Source of the DNA: Chitinophagales bacterium | Lineage (GTDB): Bacteria > Bacteroidota > Bacteroidia > Chitinophagales > UBA8649 | Direction: 5' to 3' | Assembly (NCBI GenBank): GCA_016777395.1 | Contig: JADHRO010000056.1 | Coordinates: 1 to 10,223, forward strand | DNA length: 10,223 bases | Part shown: one piece after another, positions 6,149 to 10,223 of the stretch | How the letters are laid out: each line of letters begins with the position of its first letter | Position numbering within the stretch: position 1 is the first letter of the stretch | Notes under the pieces: model-generated | Database searches by the model: none | What the model was told of the DNA's origin: nothing | The model's input: the letters and a program-made list of their open reading frames with translations, nothing else | Made by a program: the position numbers and the translations under genes

Positions 6149-8344
6149 TTAATTTGCATTTTCACTCATAAATTTGATGCGGACGATTTGTACATCGATT
6201 AAATCGATATCTTCTTCCTCAAAATATTCAAGCACTAGTTCTAAAGAATCAGTTTCTGATTCTTTAAAATATTCGTAAATTTCTTCGGCTAACTCTTCAT
6301 CTACAGCTTCATTAATTGCGTAAGAAATATCCAATTTAGTACCGGAATTAACAATTGTTTCCATCTGATTAAGTAACTCCTGATAATTGATCCCTAGATT
6401 TTTAGCTAAGTCTGCTAAAGGCAGGCGCTTATCTACTGCTTGAATAATTTTAACTTTATCACTGGATTTATTCACCGTAGTTTTAACCATAAAGTCATCC
6501 GGACGATCAATGTCATTTTCTTCCACATACTTCAATATCACTTTGGAAAACTGCTCGCCATACCTCAAGGCTTTCCCTTTACTCACCCCTTGAACATTAG
6601 CAAACTCATCTGAGGATATTGGGTAGATAGTGGCCATATCTTCCAAAGAGGCATCTTGAAAAATAACATAAGGAGGAAGTTGATGTTGGTTCGCCACTTT
6701 TTTCCTCAAATCCCTTAAAATACTGAGCAAAGCATCATCCAAGGCAGCACCTTTACCAATACTCACAAGCTCTTCGTTATCTGCCTTGTAATCATGATTT
6801 TTTGTAAATGAAAAAGATTTAGGGTTTTTAAGAAATTCTCGTCCTTTGTCTGTTAAGGAAATTATACCATATTGTTCTATATCCTTCCATAAATAATTAG
6901 CTATCAGGGCTTGCCGGATAACGCCTTGCGTAAATTGTGGATCTTTATCTTCGAAAGCCCCGTATTCCTTCAGGGAATTATGGCCATACTCACTAATCTC
7001 GCTTGATTTGACACCAGTAAAAAACTTCATTAAATACTGAATATCAAATTTTTCACTTGTATGAACTATTCCATTTAAAAACGTTTGCAGTTCTTGACTT
7101 ACCTCAATTTTCTCCTTAGGGTTTTTACAATTGTCACACTGACCGCAATTCTCAAGCTGATAATTCTCTCCGAAATAGTGTAAGATAAATTTTCTTCTAC
7201 AAACAGATGATTCTATAAAAGCTAAAGTCTCATCAATAAGCTGCATACCTCGTTGACGTTCAGAAACCGGTTTATCCTTCAATAAATGTTCTAGCTTGGT
7301 TACGTCTTTATAATTGTAATAACAAATACAATCTCCACCTAAACCATCTCTTCCGGCGCGCCCTGTCTCTTGGTAATAATTTTCTAGGCTTTTGGGTAAA
7401 TCATAGTGAATTACGAATCGTATATCTGGTTTGTCTATCCCCATCCCAAATGCAATAGTAGCGACAACTACATCGACATTTTCCATTAAAAAATCATCCT
7501 GAGTCTTCGTTCGTACTTTTCCATCTAATCCAGCATGATAAGGTTTTGCATTTATACCATTTACTTGCAATAGATTGGCGATTTTCTCTGTGGTTTTACG
7601 GTTTATGGTATAAATAATACCGCTTTTACTCTCCTTACTTCTGATAAACCCTACCATATTCTTCAGGGTCGCATCCTCATTCTTTTTCGGACGAATTTCG
7701 TAGTATAGATTCTCTCGGTTAAACGAATCAATAAAAATGGCAGGATCCTCCATTTTCATAGTTTTGATTATATCTGTTTGAACCTTAGGAGTGGCAGTTG
7801 CGGTTAAGGCAATAGCTGGAATATTGATGCCAATCTCCTCAATCATTTTTCTAATCTTCCTATATTCAGGCCTAAAATCATGGCCCCATTCAGATATGCA
7901 ATGTGCTTCGTCTATGGCTACGAAAGAAACATTAGAAGCTTTAAAAAACTCAATACTATCTGCTTTAGTTAGGGTTTCTGGAGCGATGTATAACAGTTTG
8001 GTTTTACCGCTCGATACATCATCCAGCACCTCCCTTTTTTCCGTTTTATTTAAGGACGAGTTATAAAAGTGGGCAATCTTATCATCACTTGCATATCCCC
8101 GTATCAAATCAACTTGGTTTTTCATCAAGGCGATTAATGGAGAAATTACTAATGCTGTTCCTTCACAGATTAATGCGGGCAATTGATAGCACATAGATTT
8201 ACCACCACCTGTTGGCATTATAACTATAGTATCTTTTCTGCTTAAAATACTTTGAATTATTTCTTCTTGTCTACCCTTGAAGGAATCAAAGCCAAAGTTT
8301 TGTTTTAATTCTTCTTTTAGGGTTTGTTGTTTCATTATCAACAT
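6149..8344 (-). CDS. recQ: ATP-dependent DNA helicase RecQ
   Basis: RecQ is a 3'-5' superfamily 2 helicase that unwinds forks, joints and other structured DNA in recombination and repair. Domains in the 731 residues: helicase lobe 1 with Walker A MPTGGGKSM (43-51), DEAH (145-148) and TATAT (181-185); lobe 2 with FGMGIDKPD (299-307) and QETGRAGRDG (325-334); a zinc site with Cys382, Cys400, Cys403 and Cys406; an RQC winged helix (about 410-515); and an HRDC domain (about 532-610, LPPYVIF and GVSKGKALRYG). After this comes about 115 residues of extension, including a probable helix-turn-helix (LPLADLAKNLGINYQELL, 641-658) and a very acidic tail, making it longer than E. coli RecQ (about 610). 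Start is ATG at 8344; an in-frame ATG at 8335 (MKQQTLKEEL) is equally plausible. No good -7 box was found upstream (the closest is TATCTTTA at 8374-8381). Confidence 0.95.
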   Translation of the reverse strand: MLIMKQQTLKEELKQNFGFDSFKGRQEEIIQSILSRKDTIVIMPTGGGKSMCYQLPALICEGTALVISPLIALMKNQVDLIRGYASDDKIAHFYNSSLNKTEKREVLDDVSSGKTKLLYIAPETLTKADSIEFFKASNVSFVAIDEAHCISEWGHDFRPEYRKIRKMIEEIGINIPAIALTATATPKVQTDIIKTMKMEDPAIFIDSFNRENLYYEIRPKKNEDATLKNMVGFIRSKESKSGIIYTINRKTTEKIANLLQVNGINAKPYHAGLDGKVRTKTQDDFLMENVDVVVATIAFGMGIDKPDIRFVIHYDLPKSLENYYQETGRAGRDGLGGDCICYYNYKDVTKLEHLLKDKPVSERQRGMQLIDETLAFIESSVCRRKFILHYFGENYQLENCGQCDNCKNPKEKIEVSQELQTFLNGIVHTSEKFDIQYLMKFFTGVKSSEISEYGHNSLKEYGAFEDKDPQFTQGVIRQALIANYLWKDIEQYGIISLTDKGREFLKNPKSFSFTKNHDYKADNEELVSIGKGAALDDALLSILRDLRKKVANQHQLPPYVIFQDASLEDMATIYPISSDEFANVQGVSKGKALRYGEQFSKVILKYVEENDIDRPDDFMVKTTVNKSSDKVKIIQAVDKRLPLADLAKNLGINYQELLNQMETIVNSGTKLDISYAINEAVDEELAEEIYEYFKESETDSLELVLEYFEEEDIDLIDVQIVRIKFMSENAN

Positions 8345-8467
8345 TAGGTAAAATATATTATTTTGAACTTAACTAAAGATACTATTTAATTCTAAATGGT
8401 AAGTTAATTGTTGTAGAAAAGCATTTTAAAATTCGCTAAATTTGTAGGCACTAAGAATTTACTGCAG
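8345..8467. other. Divergent intergenic region, recQ / mannose-1-phosphate guanylyltransferase
   Basis: This 123-base AT-rich spacer holds the start regions of both divergent genes. The rightward promoter is clear (8411-8444). On the recQ side only a one-mismatch -7 candidate, TATCTTTA, is visible (minus strand, 8374-8381). There is no ORF, RNA gene or extended repeat. Confidence 0.6.
8411..8444 (+). promoter_or_regulatory. Promoter of the mannose-1-phosphate guanylyltransferase gene
   Basis: TAAATTTG (8437-8444) matches the Bacteroidota -7 consensus TAnnTTTG exactly and lies 23 bases before the ATG. A TTG at 8411-8413 could serve as the -33 element, though the 23-base spacer is longer than the usual 19-21. 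This is the best promoter candidate in the window. Confidence 0.6.
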
Positions 8468-9550
8468 ATGAAAAAAAAGAATGTATACGTTGCGATTATG
8501 GCTGGTGGAATTGGGAGTCGATTTTGGCCTTATAGCAGAGTCCAACGGCCTAAACAGTTTTTGGATGTTCTAAATACCGGAAAGACATTAATTCAATTAA
8601 CTGTTGAGCGATATTTAAAAATTTGTCCTATTGAGCATATTTTTATTCTTACAAACGAAGACTATATTGATTTGGTAAAAGAACAAATTCCAAACATTAA
8701 GGATGATCAAATTTTAGCTGAACCTGTTCGAAGGAATACGGCACCTTGCATTTCTTACGTTAGCCAAAAGATTCAAAAAAATGATGCAGATGCTAAAATA
8801 ATAGTAAGCCCATCCGATCATCTAATTCTAAAGGAGGATAAGTTTGTGGAAACTATTGAACATGCTTTAAATTTTATTGAGCACAATGATGTATTATTAA
8901 CCATGGGCATAAAACCTACCCGACCTGACACAGGGTATGGATACATCCAGCATAAAGGTGAAGCTAAAGACAAGGTCTTCAAAGTAAAAGCATTTACCGA
9001 GAAGCCAGAAAAAGAACTCGCTAAAACATTTATTAAGAGCGGTGACTTTCTTTGGAACTCAGGTACATTCATTTGGCGGTCACAGACTATCAATAAGGCA
9101 ATTAAACAATATATTCCTGAATTACATGAGGCCATTGCCTCTTGTGAAGATCAATTTTTTACTGAAAAAGAAACGCAAGCGATTGCAAGAGCATACTCCA
9201 TGTGCACGAGCGTTTCAATTGATTATGGTGTAATGGAAAAAGCGGACAATACCTATGTGCTACCTGCTGATTTTGGATGGAGTGATATTGGAACATGGGC
9301 TTCTTTATATGATGTCTATGAAAAAGACTACCTAAAAAATGCGGTTAAAGGCAATCAAGTACAAATTTTTGATGGTTCAGACAATATGATTGTTGCACCA
9401 AAAGATAAGCTAGTTGTTGTCAATGGCTTAAAAGATTATTGTGTAATTGACACCGATGATGTCTTAATGATTTTCAAAAAAGACCGCGAACAAGAGGTTA
9501 AAAAAATTACTGCAAGCCTAAAATCTAAAAAACTAGATCAATATCTCTAA
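8468..9550 (+). CDS. manC: Mannose-1-phosphate guanylyltransferase (GDP-mannose synthesis)
   Basis: This enzyme makes GDP-mannose from GTP and mannose-1-phosphate, feeding polysaccharide, lipopolysaccharide and GDP-fucose synthesis in the cytoplasm. The 360-residue protein begins with the nucleotidyltransferase signature AGGIGSRFWPYSR then RPKQF (12-31), followed by EPVRRNTAP (85-93), PSDH (115-118), GYGYI (156-160), EKP (178-180), WNSG (196-199), DYGVMEK (252-258) and DFGWSDIGTW (268-277). It ends at the left-handed beta-helix region and lacks the cupin phosphomannose isomerase domain of bifunctional ManC/AlgA proteins (about 470-480 residues), so it is the monofunctional form. The gene stands alone: divergent from recQ, convergent with gmk, with no sugar genes nearby. 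Its TAA stop overlaps the gmk stop on the other strand. The symbol is by analogy to the activity. Confidence 0.92.
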   Translation: MKKKNVYVAIMAGGIGSRFWPYSRVQRPKQFLDVLNTGKTLIQLTVERYLKICPIEHIFILTNEDYIDLVKEQIPNIKDDQILAEPVRRNTAPCISYVSQKIQKNDADAKIIVSPSDHLILKEDKFVETIEHALNFIEHNDVLLTMGIKPTRPDTGYGYIQHKGEAKDKVFKVKAFTEKPEKELAKTFIKSGDFLWNSGTFIWRSQTINKAIKQYIPELHEAIASCEDQFFTEKETQAIARAYSMCTSVSIDYGVMEKADNTYVLPADFGWSDIGTWASLYDVYEKDYLKNAVKGNQVQIFDGSDNMIVAPKDKLVVVNGLKDYCVIDTDDVLMIFKKDREQEVKKITASLKSKKLDQYL

Positions 9551-10113
9551 CTTTCAATAAATTCGCTAACTTTTTCATACAGGTCTTGATATGCAATTTC
9601 CAAGTCATCGTTTATAACCGTGGCATCCATCTGCTCCTGAAATTCTAACTCCGCTAAAGATTTGGACAAGCGTTTACGCAATGTTTCTTCGCTTTCTGTT
9701 CCTCTACCTCTCAATCTTTCGCTTAAAACTTCTTCGCTAGGTGGAGCAATGAAAATGGCTATTGCTTTTTCTCCTAGCTTTTTTTTCAATTGAATGGCCC
9801 CCTTCACATCGATGTCAAAAATAACCGCTCTGCCACGTTCCCAGATTCTTTGAATTTCCGTTTTTAGTGTCCCGTAGAACGTGCCTTCATAAACTTCTTC
9901 CCATTCAACAAATCCTTCTTCCTTTATTTTTTGTCTGAATTCATTTAGATCCAAAAAATAGTAATCCACTCCGTTAACTTCAGTTTCCCTCTTGCTCCGG
10001 GTACAAGCCGAAACAGAAAATGCTAAATCATCTCTATTCTTCAATAGTTTCTTGACCAATGTCGTTTTACCAGCACCGGAAGGGGCTGTAATAATAATAG
10101 CCTTTTGCTTCAC
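9547..10113 (-). CDS. gmk: Guanylate kinase
   Basis: Guanylate kinase converts GMP and ATP to GDP and ADP, an essential step towards GTP and dGTP. The 188-residue protein shows the P-loop APSGAGKTT (10-18), the GMP-binding SVSACTRSKR followed by EVNGVDYYF (33-53), YEGTFYGT (75-82), the DIDVKGA segment (100-106) and lid-region arginines around RLRGRGTESEETLRKRL (133-149). Length is normal. The start is GTG (complement 10111-10113): an in-frame stop lies three codons upstream and no ATG is available in this frame. The GTG overlaps the preceding yicC stop as GTGA, so it is probably translated by coupling from a yicC-gmk transcript; this pairing is common in bacteria. Its TAG stop overlaps the convergent manC-like TAA stop. 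Confidence 0.95.
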   Translation of the reverse strand: MKQKAIIITAPSGAGKTTLVKKLLKNRDDLAFSVSACTRSKRETEVNGVDYYFLDLNEFRQKIKEEGFVEWEEVYEGTFYGTLKTEIQRIWERGRAVIFDIDVKGAIQLKKKLGEKAIAIFIAPPSEEVLSERLRGRGTESEETLRKRLSKSLAELEFQEQMDATVINDDLEIAYQDLYEKVSEFIES

Positions 10114-10223
10114 AGCACATTATTTACTTGTTCCTTTATTTTTTCCAACTCATCTTTCATTTGTACCACATGTTTTTGAATATCCGCATCATTTGCTTTT
10201 GAACCTAAGGTGTTTATCTCCCT
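10110..10223 (-). CDS. YicC family protein, C-terminal fragment (runs off window)
   Basis: Reading the minus strand from the right edge gives 37 codons ending in TGA (complement 10110-10112). It begins REINTLGSKANDADIQ and ends in a helix with MKDELEKIKEQVNNVL. The RE(I/A)NTLGSKA stretch and the VxxMKxELEKIxEQVxN(V/I) ending are the recognisable C-terminus of YicC-type proteins, which are associated with RNA decay (endoribonuclease activity has been reported for family members) and commonly precede gmk. Only the last 37 residues are in the window; the start lies beyond position 10223. The overlap with the gmk GTG supports cotranscription. Confidence 0.85.
   Translation of the reverse strand, partial: REINTLGSKANDADIQKHVVQMKDELEKIKEQVNNVL

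Noticed and set aside
6136..6149. Small hairpin AGAAA-GGTA-TTTCT between the 31-codon ORF and the recQ stop, considered as a bidirectional terminator.
   Set aside because: A five-base stem with one G-C pair at each end and no flanking T run on either strand is too weak to call a terminator.
8366..8407. Inverted repeat TTAACT / AGTTAA (or AACTTA / TAAGTT) in the recQ-manC intergenic region.
   Set aside because: Arms are six bases of A/T-rich sequence separated by about 27 bases, with no extension on either side; expected by chance in such a region.
1..10223. Defence system, prophage, transposon, CRISPR or biosynthetic cluster.
   Set aside because: All long frames are recognisable housekeeping or common envelope genes; no repeats, integrase/transposase, or compositional break was seen.

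Overview
The window is a 10.2-kb, AT-rich piece of chromosome from a member of the Bacteroidota (Flavobacteriia/Cytophagia-like). The evidence is mostly in the sequence. Gene starts lack strong purine-rich ribosome-binding sites. Three intergenic stretches carry the Bacteroidota-type -7 element TAnnTTTG just before a start codon. RecX, FabI, RecQ and guanylate kinase have the form usual in that phylum, for example FabI with GALDENSIAW near its N-terminus and RecQ with a long acidic C-terminal extension. One exported protein has a short signal peptide ending in FAQ. No insertion sequence, phage gene, CRISPR array, tRNA or rRNA was seen. Genes cover nearly all of the window.

Layout. (1) recX (minus, 13-483) is divergent from a plus-strand cluster of three overlapping genes: an MFS transporter (TTG start, 510-1757), a diacylglycerol-kinase-family lipid kinase (1750-2667) and the tRNA adenosine deaminase tadA (2664-3122). 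Overlaps of 8 and 4 bases imply one transcript. (2) Next, after an 85-base gap with a clear -7 box and an adjoining 13-base palindrome, come tryptophan 2,3-dioxygenase (3208-4260) and the enoyl-ACP reductase fabI (4299-5096). (3) A predicted outer-membrane barrel protein follows (5156-6037), then an unrecognised 31-codon ORF four bases downstream (6042-6137). (4) recQ (minus, 6149-8344) converges on these. It is divergent, across a 123-base gap, from a single-domain mannose-1-phosphate guanylyltransferase (8468-9550). (5) That gene converges with gmk (minus, 9547-10113), and the two stop codons overlap. gmk is translationally coupled (GTGA overlap) to the 3' end of a yicC-family gene that runs off the right edge.

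Functionally the window is a set of housekeeping genes: DNA repair (recX, recQ), lipids (lipid kinase, fabI), translation (tadA), nucleotide and nucleotide-sugar metabolism (gmk, manC-like), tryptophan breakdown (TDO) and two membrane or envelope proteins of unknown substrate. I see no novel multi-gene system. The items most worth a second look are the 31-codon ORF after the barrel gene, the palindrome abutting the TDO -7 box, the 26-base divergent gap between recX and the MFS gene, and the overlapping convergent stops at 9547-9550.
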